Assembly (NCBI GenBank): GCA_913065105.1
Contig: CAJXZZ010000016.1
Coordinates: forward strand, 1-43,096
Reading direction: 5' to 3'
Origin: an uncultured Gammaproteobacteria bacterium
GTDB lineage: Bacteria > Pseudomonadota > Gammaproteobacteria > SZUA-229
Length of the DNA: 43,096 bases
The notes below the pieces were generated by a model. It was not told the origin of the DNA and ran no database searches. It worked only from the letters and a program-made list of their open reading frames with translations. Shown here one piece after another: positions 1 through 8,561 of this stretch. Positions within the stretch are counted from its first letter, which is position 1. Each line of letters begins with the position of its first letter. Position numbers and translations under genes: made by a program.

Positions 1-236
1 ATTTCTGCAATACTGATTTCAGCAGCCGGCCTTGCCAGGCGATAGCCGCCGCCCGGACCACGAACGCCTTTTACCAGGCCACTCTTTCGTAATTTGGCAA
101 ATAACTGCTCTAGATAGGATAAAGAAATGCCCTGACACTGGGAAATATCGGCCAATGTTACTGGACCTGCTTTATCGTGAATAGCGAGATCTAGCATGGC
201 AGTTACACTGTAACGGCCTTTTGTTGATAAACGCAT
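1..236 (-). CDS. iscR: Rrf2-family regulator, IscR-like (N-terminal part; cut by window edge)
   Basis: The first 78 codons are present, starting at ATG 234-236 and running off the left edge. The N-terminus [18 protein letters not shown] and the later [15 protein letters not shown] and GPGGGYRLA are the winged-helix signature of Rrf2 regulators and closest to IscR, the [2Fe-2S]-sensing regulator of Fe-S cluster assembly. The three cluster-ligand cysteines expected near residues 90-105 lie outside the window, so IscR cannot be separated from other Rrf2 members by its ligands. A GAGG Shine-Dalgarno element lies about 7 nt before the ATG. A strong promoter with an IscR-type operator lies just upstream, which supports autoregulation. 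The isc operon would be expected to the left. Confidence 0.85.
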   Translation of the reverse strand, partial: MRLSTKGRYSVTAMLDLAIHDKAGPVTLADISQCQGISLSYLEQLFAKLRKSGLVKGVRGPGGGYRLARPAAEISIAE

Positions 237-274
237 GAGTAAACCTCATAATTCCTGACTGTTTTAGTAGGTTA

Positions 275-308
275 ATACTACTAATACCTAGTAAAATAGT
301 CAAGTATT
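275..308 (-). promoter_or_regulatory. iscR promoter with probable IscR type-1 site
   Basis: On the minus strand there is TTGACT (298-303), a 17-nt spacer and TAGTAT (275-280), about 40 nt before the iscR ATG. Overlapping the -35, positions 307-283 fit the left half of the type 1 IscR consensus (ATA, S, YY, GACT) exactly. The right half is degenerate. The arrangement matches an autorepressed iscR promoter. The hexamers are seen directly; the operator assignment is inferred from the known consensus. Confidence 0.65.
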
Positions 309-373
309 ACCTTTGGGGTTATAGCTTATAGATTCAAGGGATTGTTTTTTAAATGATTGACTGCGTAAGTTTT

Positions 374-401
374 CTCCATGAAAAAGTAACTTTTAATGGA
401 G
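374..401. terminator. Inverted repeat downstream of yejF, possible weak terminator
   Basis: CTCCAT (374-379) pairs with ATGGAG (396-401), and an inner AAAAGT/ACTTTT pairing extends the stem. It lies about 20 nt after the yejF stop and before iscR transcription starts. No real U-tract follows on either strand, so termination is only a guess. Confidence 0.35.
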
Positions 402-423
402 CATCTTTCTCTGCAACGGCGCC

Positions 424-2037
424 TCAGCGAGGCAAATGGTAAAGCGAAGCAGCGGCCAGTTCACGCGTATATTCATGCTGAGGATTATCAAAAACGTCAT
501 CAACAAATCCCTGTTCAACCATTTTCCCCTCTCGCATAACGATGACACGATGAGACATAGCTCGTACAACACGCAAATCATGGCTAATAAACAGGTAACT
601 TAAGCGATGTTTTTCCTGAAGCTGCGCTAACAATGCCAATACCTGCTTCTGTACCGACACATCCAGTGCACTGGTTGGTTCATCCAATAAAATAACATCA
701 GGCTCAAGCACTATGGTGCGCGCTATGGCGATGCGCTGGCGTTGGCCACCAGAAAATTCGTGCGGATAACGCCATAAAACATCTTCGTCTAAACCAACCT
801 CTTCTAATACATCAAATATTTTAGCCTGTCGTTGACTGGCATTTAAATCTGGAAAATGTAATTTCAATCCTTCTTCAATAATTTGTTGCACTGTCATTCT
901 TGGTGAAAGTGAAGAGAAAGGATCCTGGAAAACAATCTGGAAATGACGCCGTAGTGGCCGCATATACTTTTCACTAAACGCCGAAACATTTTTTTCCTTA
1001 AAATAAATTTCACCTTGTGATGATAACAGTCTAAACATTGCCAGGCCCAGTGTGGTTTTACCTGAACCAGACTCACCGACTATGCCCAGTGTTTCACCAG
1101 AATATAATGACAGGGTTATATCGTCGACTGCTTTAACCTCGTCGACCTTGCGTTTGAAAAAACCTTTATAGATCGGAAAATAACAACGAAGATTCTCTGC
1201 ACGAAGCACCAGGTTAGAACTTGCTTCTACAGTAGTGATTTTTTTATCAGGCTCACTATCGAGCAAGAATTTTGTGTATTCATTTTGTGGTTGCGCAAAT
1301 AATTTATCGGTTTCATTGCTTTCAACTATTTTCCCGTCTTGCATGACACAGACACGGTTAGCAAATCGTCTCACCAGGTTTAAATCATGAGTGATCAACA
1401 ATACTGACATGCCCGTTTCCTGCTGTATCTCATGAAGCAGGTCGAGTATTTGCTGCTGAATAGTCACATCCAGAGCGGTGGTCGGTTCATCTGCAATTAA
1501 CAATAACGGATCGCAGGCTAATGCCATCGCTATCATCACACGTTGTCGCTGACCACCTGAAAGCGCATGTGGAAAAACATCTACCTTTTGTTCAGGCTGT
1601 CGAATCCCAACTCTATCCAGTAACTCGATCACACGATTTTGCTTATCTTTTTTATTTAAATTTTGATGTAAGTTGAGTACTTCTTCTATTTGTTGGCCAA
1701 CGGTAAATACCGGATTCAATGATGTCATCGGCTCCTGAAAGATCATAGAAATATCTTTACCACGAACATCCTGAATCCCCGACTGGCTCAAAGTCAATAA
1801 ATTTTTCCCCTGAAAATCGACGCTACCGTCTGAATAGATGGTATTTGCTTCATCATGTAATCGCAATAAAGATAACGCTGTCACTGATTTGCCCGAGCCA
1901 GATTCACCAACGATAGCCAAATTTTCACCGGCAAAAATATCAAAACTTATATCATCAATAATGTTCACCAGACCATTTTGCGTATTGAATGATACGCTTA
2001 AGTCTTTTACAGATAATAATTTTTGTTTTGTGTTCAT
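424..2037 (-). CDS. yejF: Peptide/microcin C ABC transporter, fused double ATP-binding subunit
   Basis: A 537-residue protein with two complete ABC ATPase domains in tandem. Domain 1 has Walker A GESGSGKS at 44-51, LSGGQ at 159-163 and Walker B ending in DE near 184. Domain 2 has GESGSGKT at 321-328, FSGGQ at 428-432 and LLDE near 450-453. Each is followed by a switch histidine (THDL, SHDL). This duplicated form is typical of YejF, which powers uptake of oligopeptides, and in E. coli microcin C, through YejB/YejE. It is the last gene of a yejA-yejB-yejE-yejF series, 45 nt after yejE, and should be cytoplasmic at the inner membrane. All motifs are intact. OppDF-like dipeptide transporters are the alternative, but the fusion and gene order favour Yej. 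Confidence 0.93.
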   Translation of the reverse strand: MNTKQKLLSVKDLSVSFNTQNGLVNIIDDISFDIFAGENLAIVGESGSGKSVTALSLLRLHDEANTIYSDGSVDFQGKNLLTLSQSGIQDVRGKDISMIFQEPMTSLNPVFTVGQQIEEVLNLHQNLNKKDKQNRVIELLDRVGIRQPEQKVDVFPHALSGGQRQRVMIAMALACDPLLLIADEPTTALDVTIQQQILDLLHEIQQETGMSVLLITHDLNLVRRFANRVCVMQDGKIVESNETDKLFAQPQNEYTKFLLDSEPDKKITTVEASSNLVLRAENLRCYFPIYKGFFKRKVDEVKAVDDITLSLYSGETLGIVGESGSGKTTLGLAMFRLLSSQGEIYFKEKNVSAFSEKYMRPLRRHFQIVFQDPFSSLSPRMTVQQIIEEGLKLHFPDLNASQRQAKIFDVLEEVGLDEDVLWRYPHEFSGGQRQRIAIARTIVLEPDVILLDEPTSALDVSVQKQVLALLAQLQEKHRLSYLFISHDLRVVRAMSHRVIVMREGKMVEQGFVDDVFDNPQHEYTRELAAASLYHLPR

Positions 2038-2082
2038 GGTTTTATTGGTCGCTACGTATCGGTGTAAATAATTCTGGTGTTA

Positions 2083-3129
2083 TTAAACTTTTCGTGTGTC
2101 TAAGGCTTCTCGCAAAGCTTCACCGATAAAGATCAGTAACATCAAGGTGCCGACGAGAACAACAAAAGCACTTAGCGATAACCACCAGGCTTCGATATTT
2201 TCTTTTCCTTGCGCCAGTAATTCGCCCAGACTCGGTGTCGTTGGTGGCACACCTAAACCTAAAAAATCCAGACTCGTCAGAGCAAGGATTGCGCCACTAA
2301 TCCTGAAGGGTAAAAAGGTAATCACCGGTGTTAAGCTGTTAGGTAACAGATGTTTACTCATGATGGAAAAATTAGTTAAACCCATTGCTCTAGCTGAACG
2401 TACATAATCCAGGTTTCTACCACGGAGAAACTCAGCACGCACATAATCTGACAACCCCATCCAGCCAAACAACGATAACAATATAATCAATAACCAGATA
2501 CTCGGCTGAAATATCGATGCAAAAATAATCAGTAGATATAGCTCTGGCATCGATGACCAGACTTCGATCACACGCTGCATGATCAGATCTGTTTTACCAG
2601 AAAAATAGCCCTGCACTGCGCCAGCTGCAATACCGATGACAACACCGATCACCATAAGCGCTAACGCGAACCAGACAGATATTCGAAAGCCATAAATAAC
2701 ACGTGCCAATACATCACGTCCACGGTCATCTGTACCAAGATAATTCTGCCCCGATGGTGGTGCCGGGTTTGGCAGATCACTGACAAAATTAATGGTATTG
2801 TAACTGTAAGGAATGGGTGGCTCGATCATCCAGTTGCTATCACGTGTTAACTGGTCGCGAACAAAACCGTCGGTGTAATCTGCTTCAGTATCAAAATCAC
2901 CACCAAACGTTGTTTCAGGATAAATTTTGAAAACAGGAAAATAATATTCGTCGTCATAATTTATCACCAACGGTTTATCATTGGATAAAACTTCTGCAAA
3001 GAAACAGAGTACAAATAGAATACTGAATATCCATAAACTGACGTAGCCACGACGATTTGATCTAAATCGCAACCATGCACGCCGCCCCGGAGATAACCCT
3101 GTTATTTTATTATTGTTTACTTTATTCAT
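2083..3129 (-). CDS. yejE: Peptide ABC transporter permease YejE
   Basis: A 348-residue inner-membrane permease of the DppC/OppC (BPD_transp_1) class. An N-terminal membrane segment (about 29-48) is followed by a long periplasmic stretch (about 50-135), as in YejE, ending in YLGTDDRGRDVLARVIYG, the conserved entry to the permease core. Further transmembrane helices follow, with the EAA-type coupling loop near AMGLTNFSIMSKHLLPN that contacts the ATPase. It lies 27 nt after yejB and 45 nt before yejF, consistent with one operon. It should pair with YejB to form the translocation channel. Confidence 0.92.
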   Translation of the reverse strand: MNKVNNNKITGLSPGRRAWLRFRSNRRGYVSLWIFSILFVLCFFAEVLSNDKPLVINYDDEYYFPVFKIYPETTFGGDFDTEADYTDGFVRDQLTRDSNWMIEPPIPYSYNTINFVSDLPNPAPPSGQNYLGTDDRGRDVLARVIYGFRISVWFALALMVIGVVIGIAAGAVQGYFSGKTDLIMQRVIEVWSSMPELYLLIIFASIFQPSIWLLIILLSLFGWMGLSDYVRAEFLRGRNLDYVRSARAMGLTNFSIMSKHLLPNSLTPVITFLPFRISGAILALTSLDFLGLGVPPTTPSLGELLAQGKENIEAWWLSLSAFVVLVGTLMLLIFIGEALREALDTRKV

Positions 3130-3156
3130 AAGCAGTTTCTGAGTCCGGAAATATGA

Positions 3157-4209
3157 TTAGTTATCGACAGAGTCAAAATGAATACGTGGATCAATCAAGA
3201 CATAACTTAAATCAGCTAATAACTTGGCGATCAACCCCAGAATGGTAAATAAAAACAACGTCCCCAATACCACTGGATAATCACGTTTGAGTACAGATTC
3301 ATAAGAAAGCAGTCCTAAGCCATCGAGCGAAAAAATTGTCTCGATCAACAGGCTTCCAGTAAAAAACGCACCAATAAATGCTGCGGGGAATCCCGTTATC
3401 AAGGGAATAATGGCGTTTCTAAAAACATGACGATACAACACCGCGCTGTCTGAAAGCCCTTTTGCTTTTGCAGTTAACACATATTGTTTTCGAATCTCTT
3501 CGATAAAACTATTTTTGGTAAGCATGGTCATTACCGCAAAACTACCGATGACAGAAGCAGTAATTGGTAATACCATATGCCATAGATAATCGGTTATCTG
3601 TTTGTACCAGGGAAGACTGTCCCAGTTATCTGAAACCAGACCACGCAGTGGAAAGATATCAAAAAAGCTGCCGCCGCCAAAAAACACCAACAAGGTAATA
3701 CCAAGTACAAACCCGGGAATGGAATAACCTATCAAGATAAAACTACTCGTGACAACATCGAAAGTGCTGCCATCTCGTATTGCTTTGGTGATACCAAGTG
3801 GGATACAGGTTGAATAAACTATTATAAAACTCCACACGCCCAGGCTGATCGAAACCGGCAGTTTGGAAATAACGAGATCGACGACAGATTCATTATGAAA
3901 ATAACTATCACCGAAATCAAAACTTAAATAGTTTTTCATCATGATGACAAAACGTTCGTGAACGGGTTTATCAAATCCGTACAGAGCTCGAATCTCTTCG
4001 ATATACTCTTCATCTAGGCCAGTAGCGCCTCGGTATAAACCGCTGGTTCCACTGCTCGCCTCACCGACACCGTGTTTACCTTCCAGCTGACTGACGAGCT
4101 GTTCTACGGGGCCACCAGGGACAAACTGCGTAACCGCAAAAGTAATTAACATGACGCCAAACAGCGTAGGTATCATTAATAAAATTCGTTTTAATATATA
4201 AGAGAACAT
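3157..4209 (-). CDS. yejB: Peptide ABC transporter permease YejB
   Basis: A 350-residue DppB-class permease. The first helix starts at once (MFSYILKRILLMIPTLFGV), followed by FVPGGPVEQLVSQLEG, the N-terminal pattern of this family. A periplasmic insert at about 50-100 precedes five more hydrophobic segments. The EAA-like loop contains AKAKGLSDSAVLYRHVFRNA, the predicted ATPase contact. The last part (RDYPVVLGTLF, then DLSYVLIDPRI) is the usual ending of these permeases. The gene sits between yejA (90 nt upstream) and yejE (27 nt downstream). Confidence 0.92.
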   Translation of the reverse strand: MFSYILKRILLMIPTLFGVMLITFAVTQFVPGGPVEQLVSQLEGKHGVGEASSGTSGLYRGATGLDEEYIEEIRALYGFDKPVHERFVIMMKNYLSFDFGDSYFHNESVVDLVISKLPVSISLGVWSFIIVYSTCIPLGITKAIRDGSTFDVVTSSFILIGYSIPGFVLGITLLVFFGGGSFFDIFPLRGLVSDNWDSLPWYKQITDYLWHMVLPITASVIGSFAVMTMLTKNSFIEEIRKQYVLTAKAKGLSDSAVLYRHVFRNAIIPLITGFPAAFIGAFFTGSLLIETIFSLDGLGLLSYESVLKRDYPVVLGTLFLFTILGLIAKLLADLSYVLIDPRIHFDSVDN

Positions 4210-4299
4210 AGATTATCTATAGGATTTCCAGGATAAAAGTAACGAGTTAAAAACACTGGCAACGCCCTACGCCAGCCAGCATTCTTTTTCTATAATTTT

Positions 4300-6102
4300 T
4301 CATTGCTTTTTAATCCACCAGGCTTTTAGCAACCAGCTTGTCGGATCGTAATATAAAGGTTGTGTTTCTGGCACGCCAAATTTATCCCAGTAAGCAACAC
4401 GGTGAACATTGATATACCAGTTCGGCACTAGATATTCACCATATAAAAGTACACGATCCAGTGCGCGCGACGCTATTACTACTTCTTCACGATCTTTTGC
4501 CTGAATAATAGCTGATACCAAATCATCAACAACGGGACTAGATATTCCCGGCAGGTTATTGGAACCTTTTATATCAGCCGAACTAGAAGTAAACATATTC
4601 ATCAGTTCATTGCCAGGTGATACCGACGATGAAAAACTGGTAACCACCATATCAAAATCAAATGTATCTAACCTGCGTTTATACAGTGATGAATCAACTT
4701 TTCTGTAATTGGTTTCAATACCCAATTTTTTTAAATTATGCGCGTAAGGTGCAATAATTCTATCGAAGCCATTCTGTACCAGTAGAATATCCAGGTTGAA
4801 TGGTTCACCCTGCTGATTTTTGAGCACACCCTGCTGGATAGTCCAGCCTGCTTCTGCAAGTAGATCTCGCGCCTCGATCAAATTTTTTCGTAAACTGCTC
4901 GGCGCTATTGTTGTGGCAGGCTGCCATGGTTTGGTAAATATCTCTACGGGTAGTTGGTCGCGATATTTCTCCAACAGAGCCAGTTCCTTTCCTTTTGGTA
5001 ACCCTTCCGCGGCGAGCTCACTGTTACTAAAATAACTGCCCGCGCGAACATATTGATTGTAGAAAAGTTTGGCATTTGCCCATTCAAAATCGTAAGCCAG
5101 ACTTAATGCACGCCTGACACGGACATCTTTAAATTTATCTCTACGCGTATTGAAGGCAAAACCCTGCATACCGGCGTTGTTCTTATGCGTTAGTTCTGTC
5201 TTATTTATTTTTCCAGAGTCGTATTGCGGGCCATTATGTGATCGTGCCCAGCGCTTTGAATAGTTTTCAAAAAAGAAATCAAACTCACCAGCTTTAAATG
5301 CTTCAAGCGCGATAGTCGAATCCTTATAATATTTATAGGTTATACGCTGATAATTAAACATACCTTTACGAACCGGCAAAGTTTTTGCCCAATAGTCAGG
5401 GTTTTTAACATAGTTAATACTTTTACCTCGATCATATTCATCGACAAGATAAGGACCACTAGCGACAGGTTTCACATCACTAAGTTTGTCAAAGGTTAGA
5501 TCCTTTGCCCATTTTTTAGAAAAAATTGGGATCTCACCAACGATCATATGTAATTCACGATTTTTATTTTTGAAGTCAAAACGAACCGTTAATCGATCGA
5601 TCACCGTAGCAGATTCTACATCTGCATAATAAACACGATATTGAGGATGCGCTGCTTTGCTCATCAAAGTATCAAACGAATATTTAACATCTTCTGCAGT
5701 AATCGCATCACCATTAGAGAATCTTGCCAATGGATTAATATGAAATGTCACTGATAAGCCATCTTCCGCCAGATAAAAATCATCAGCAATCAAACCATAT
5801 TCAGTGAAGGGTTCATCCAGGCTTTTTTCCAACAAACTTTCAAATACTAGAAGACTCAGGCCGCCTGCAGAAATGCCTTTCAGTAAATACGGGTTCAGGC
5901 TATCGAAAGTACCTAGACCCATCATTATTAATTCTCCCTGTTTAGGCGCATCAGGGTTCACGTAGTCAAAATGGCCGTAATCAGCCGAATACTTTGGCTC
6001 ATACCCCATACCCATAGCAGGTACAGCCTGAGAATTTACGGGCAGAAAAAACACGAAAAAGAAGAATGTTTTGTATTTAATATCCAATATTCGACTTAAC
6101 AT
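4300..6102 (-). CDS. yejA: Periplasmic peptide-binding protein YejA
   Basis: A 600-residue extracellular solute-binding protein, family 5. A signal peptide covers about residues 1-26 (Lys/Arg start, FFFFVFFLPV core, SQA end). The mature part contains the SBP_bac_5 landmarks: LIADDFYLAEDGLSVTFHI, ARFSNGDAITAEDVKYSFD, and VRRALSLAYDFEW. It would bind peptides in the periplasm and hand them to YejBE. It is first in the operon. No clear Shine-Dalgarno site precedes the ATG, and I did not find a strong promoter in the 146 nt shared with divergent fabI. No lipobox cysteine is present, so it should be a soluble periplasmic protein. Confidence 0.9.
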   Translation of the reverse strand: MLSRILDIKYKTFFFFVFFLPVNSQAVPAMGMGYEPKYSADYGHFDYVNPDAPKQGELIMMGLGTFDSLNPYLLKGISAGGLSLLVFESLLEKSLDEPFTEYGLIADDFYLAEDGLSVTFHINPLARFSNGDAITAEDVKYSFDTLMSKAAHPQYRVYYADVESATVIDRLTVRFDFKNKNRELHMIVGEIPIFSKKWAKDLTFDKLSDVKPVASGPYLVDEYDRGKSINYVKNPDYWAKTLPVRKGMFNYQRITYKYYKDSTIALEAFKAGEFDFFFENYSKRWARSHNGPQYDSGKINKTELTHKNNAGMQGFAFNTRRDKFKDVRVRRALSLAYDFEWANAKLFYNQYVRAGSYFSNSELAAEGLPKGKELALLEKYRDQLPVEIFTKPWQPATTIAPSSLRKNLIEARDLLAEAGWTIQQGVLKNQQGEPFNLDILLVQNGFDRIIAPYAHNLKKLGIETNYRKVDSSLYKRRLDTFDFDMVVTSFSSSVSPGNELMNMFTSSSADIKGSNNLPGISSPVVDDLVSAIIQAKDREEVVIASRALDRVLLYGEYLVPNWYINVHRVAYWDKFGVPETQPLYYDPTSWLLKAWWIKKQ

Positions 6103-6248
6103 TACTTTATAGTTTTATTGTTGATGTATTTATTGGCTACATTTGTAGTTGCATTTACGGGCACAATCCGCCTAACATGTGCCATCTCAGTTTACAGCAC
6201 AGACAAACAACTGGCTAACAATAACAATATAAATATGGGGAGCGACCA

Positions 6249-7043
6249 ATGGGTTTTTTAACCGGCAAACGAGTATTAATTTTTGGAGTTGCGAGTAATC
6301 GCTCAATCGCCTGGGGCATTGCTAAAGCCATGCATCGCGAAGGTGCTGAACTTGCATTTGCCTATATGGGTGAACGCCTAAAAGAGCGCGTCGAAAAATT
6401 AGCCGGCGAATGTGATTCAGACATCGTTGTACCATGCGACGTAGAAGATGATGAACAGATCGAAGCGGTTTTCGAACATCTCGATGACTACTGGGATAGC
6501 CTCGACATCATCGTGCATTCAGTTGCATTTGCTCCAAAAGAAATGCTCGAAGGTGATTACCTGGACAATATCACTCGCAAAGGTTTCAATACTGCACACG
6601 ACATCAGCTCATACAGTCTTGCGGCAATTGCTAAAGCCGGTCGTCACATGATGCAAAATCGTGAAGATGCAGCCATTATCACCATGAGTTATCTCGGCGC
6701 AGTACGTGCATTCCCGGGTTATAACGTTATGGGTCTGGCAAAGGCCAGTCTTGAAGCCAATGTACGCTATCTGGCACATTCTTTAGGCCCTGAAGGTATT
6801 CGGGTTAATGCGATTTCTGCCGGTCCAATCAAAACGCTTGCAGCAAAAGGCATCTCAGGATTCAACAAGATTATCGAACATGTAGAACAAAGCGCTCCAC
6901 TACGCCGTAACATAACCATTGATGAAGTGGGTAATGCGTCTGCATTCCTTTGCTCACCTCTAGCAAGCGGGATTACTGGTGAGATAATGTATGTAGATGC
7001 GGGTTATCATACTGCTGGTCTGATGGGTGACATTTCAGAATAA
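6249..7043 (+). CDS. fabI: Enoyl-[acyl-carrier-protein] reductase [NADH]
   Basis: A 264-residue short-chain-dehydrogenase-fold enzyme catalysing the last reduction of fatty-acid elongation (trans-2-enoyl-ACP to acyl-ACP). The N-terminus has the FabI-type cofactor loop [13 protein letters not shown] (13-25). The catalytic Tyr-x6-Lys is Y158/K165 in GYNVMGLAK, with SYLG (147-150) supplying the second conserved Tyr, so all residues match E. coli FabI in spacing. The start is supported by a GGGGAG Shine-Dalgarno site ahead of ATG 6249. It is monocistronic: divergent from yejA and closed by a strong terminator at 7064-7113. Confidence 0.96.
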   Translation: MGFLTGKRVLIFGVASNRSIAWGIAKAMHREGAELAFAYMGERLKERVEKLAGECDSDIVVPCDVEDDEQIEAVFEHLDDYWDSLDIIVHSVAFAPKEMLEGDYLDNITRKGFNTAHDISSYSLAAIAKAGRHMMQNREDAAIITMSYLGAVRAFPGYNVMGLAKASLEANVRYLAHSLGPEGIRVNAISAGPIKTLAAKGISGFNKIIEHVEQSAPLRRNITIDEVGNASAFLCSPLASGITGEIMYVDAGYHTAGLMGDISE

Positions 7044-7063
7044 GACAGTTTTCCATTCTCGCT

Positions 7064-7113
7064 GATAAAAAAGGCCGGTTGATCGTCATGACGATCAACC
7101 GGCCTTTTTTATC
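7064..7113. terminator. Bidirectional terminator between fabI and the symporter gene
   Basis: A perfect 50-bp palindrome: each half holds an A/T run, the GC-rich stem AAGGCCGGTTGATCGT and a CATG centre. Six A's on the left and six T's on the right make a rho-independent terminator in both directions, placed exactly between convergent fabI and the gene at 7138-8406. Confidence 0.93.
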
Positions 7114-7137
7114 ATGGTTCAATCATGCTCGCGCCAT

Positions 7138-8406
7138 CTAAAGCAGTCGTGTTTGCTCTCCTTCAAGCCGCGCAATCGTTACCGCAGCACATGAGTCACT
7201 GAACACATTCACAGCAGTCCTACACATATCCAGGACACGATCGACAACGAGGATCAAACCTATTGCTTCCAGCGGCAATCCTATTGCGGCTAAAATGATA
7301 GTAATAGCAACGAGACTTGCTGAGGGTATGCCAGCAACACCTATAGACGTAAGCAAAGCAACCAAAACGATGGTGAACTGTGTCGTAATATCCAGAGATA
7401 GTCCATAAGCCTGCGCGATAAACATCGCCGCTACACACTCATATAATGCAGTACCATCCATGTTGATGGTTGCCCCCAGAGGTAAAGTAAAACCGGCGAC
7501 CTGATTTGATACGCCGGCACGTTTCTCAACGCAATCCATGGTAATAGGCAATGTGGCAGAGGAAGAACTTGTGGAGAATGCTGTTAATAAGGCGGGTAAC
7601 ATTGCTTTAAAATGTTTTGCTGGTGAAACATGCGCAAGATAACGCAACACAGCAGGCAAAAACAATAGCATGTGCACAGCTAAAGCCAATAATACCGTTA
7701 CAAAGAACAGCGCTAACGGCTCAAACGCTTCAATACCAGAGATCATTATTACTTTTGTTACCAGAGCATAAACACCTATTGGCGCAAACTTCATGATTAA
7801 GTCTGTCATCATCATCATGATGCCCAACAGACCCTGCCAGAAATCTTTATGCACACGTCCTGACGAACCATCGAGCTTAGAAACAAAAAAACCAAAAATC
7901 AAACTGAAAAAGATCAGCCCCAACATCTGCCCATTTGCAGCTGCAGTAATTATATTAGGAGGTACCATTCGAAGCAGTACTTCGGCGATATCCGCCGCAC
8001 CTTTATCACCGACTTTACTGATCACATCATCAGTTTCTGACGATAACCCGATTATATGACGCGCCGGTTCACCATCAACGATTCCTGGCTGTAATAAATT
8101 GACAAAAAACAGCCCGATTAAGATTGCAATTAAACTGGTTGTCGCATAATACAAAAGTGTCTTTGAGCCAAGACGGCCTAGAGTATCGCCGCTAAGGTTC
8201 ATCATGCCTGTGATAATTGAAGCCATGACAAGTGGCACAATTAACATTTTCAAAGCATTTAAAAATAGCGTGCCAAAAAAGATTAAAACAGAAAGAAAGG
8301 AAATACCAAAAAGGGAGAAGGTTTGATCGATGACAAGACCAGAAAAAATCGCAAGAGCAAGTGCAATCAGTATCTGCCAATGTAAAGCAATTTTTTTAGT
8401 TGCCAC
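7138..8406 (-). CDS. Dicarboxylate/amino acid:cation symporter (DAACS family, GltP/DctA-like)
   Basis: A 422-residue inner-membrane symporter of the glutamate/aspartate/C4-dicarboxylate family. About eight hydrophobic helices are visible. The re-entrant serine-rich hairpin STSSSSATLP spans about 279-288, and the cation-site motif GATINMDGTA is at 311-320. A second hairpin, GIPSASLVAI, precedes the last helix with DRVLDMCRTAVNVFSDS, which contains the Asp/Arg/Asn residues that bind substrate. The start is GTG at 8406, chosen because AGAGGAG lies immediately upstream. The conserved Arg (MCRT) favours acidic amino acids or dicarboxylates over neutral ones, but the substrate cannot be fixed from sequence. 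It is monocistronic. Confidence 0.9.
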   Translation of the reverse strand: MATKKIALHWQILIALALAIFSGLVIDQTFSLFGISFLSVLIFFGTLFLNALKMLIVPLVMASIITGMMNLSGDTLGRLGSKTLLYYATTSLIAILIGLFFVNLLQPGIVDGEPARHIIGLSSETDDVISKVGDKGAADIAEVLLRMVPPNIITAAANGQMLGLIFFSLIFGFFVSKLDGSSGRVHKDFWQGLLGIMMMMTDLIMKFAPIGVYALVTKVIMISGIEAFEPLALFFVTVLLALAVHMLLFLPAVLRYLAHVSPAKHFKAMLPALLTAFSTSSSSATLPITMDCVEKRAGVSNQVAGFTLPLGATINMDGTALYECVAAMFIAQAYGLSLDITTQFTIVLVALLTSIGVAGIPSASLVAITIILAAIGLPLEAIGLILVVDRVLDMCRTAVNVFSDSCAAVTIARLEGEQTRLL

Positions 8407-8561
8407 AATGCTCCTCTTGTTGCTTTATATACTGGCTATTGGTTTGCGCTTAACTCAGAGACTTAACTTTCACCACCACCCGAGGTGATACATCTAAAAT
8501 ATAGGACAGTATTTCTCTGTGTCTCTGCAGGTTTATTTTTTACGCTTTGCTATAAAAGTAT

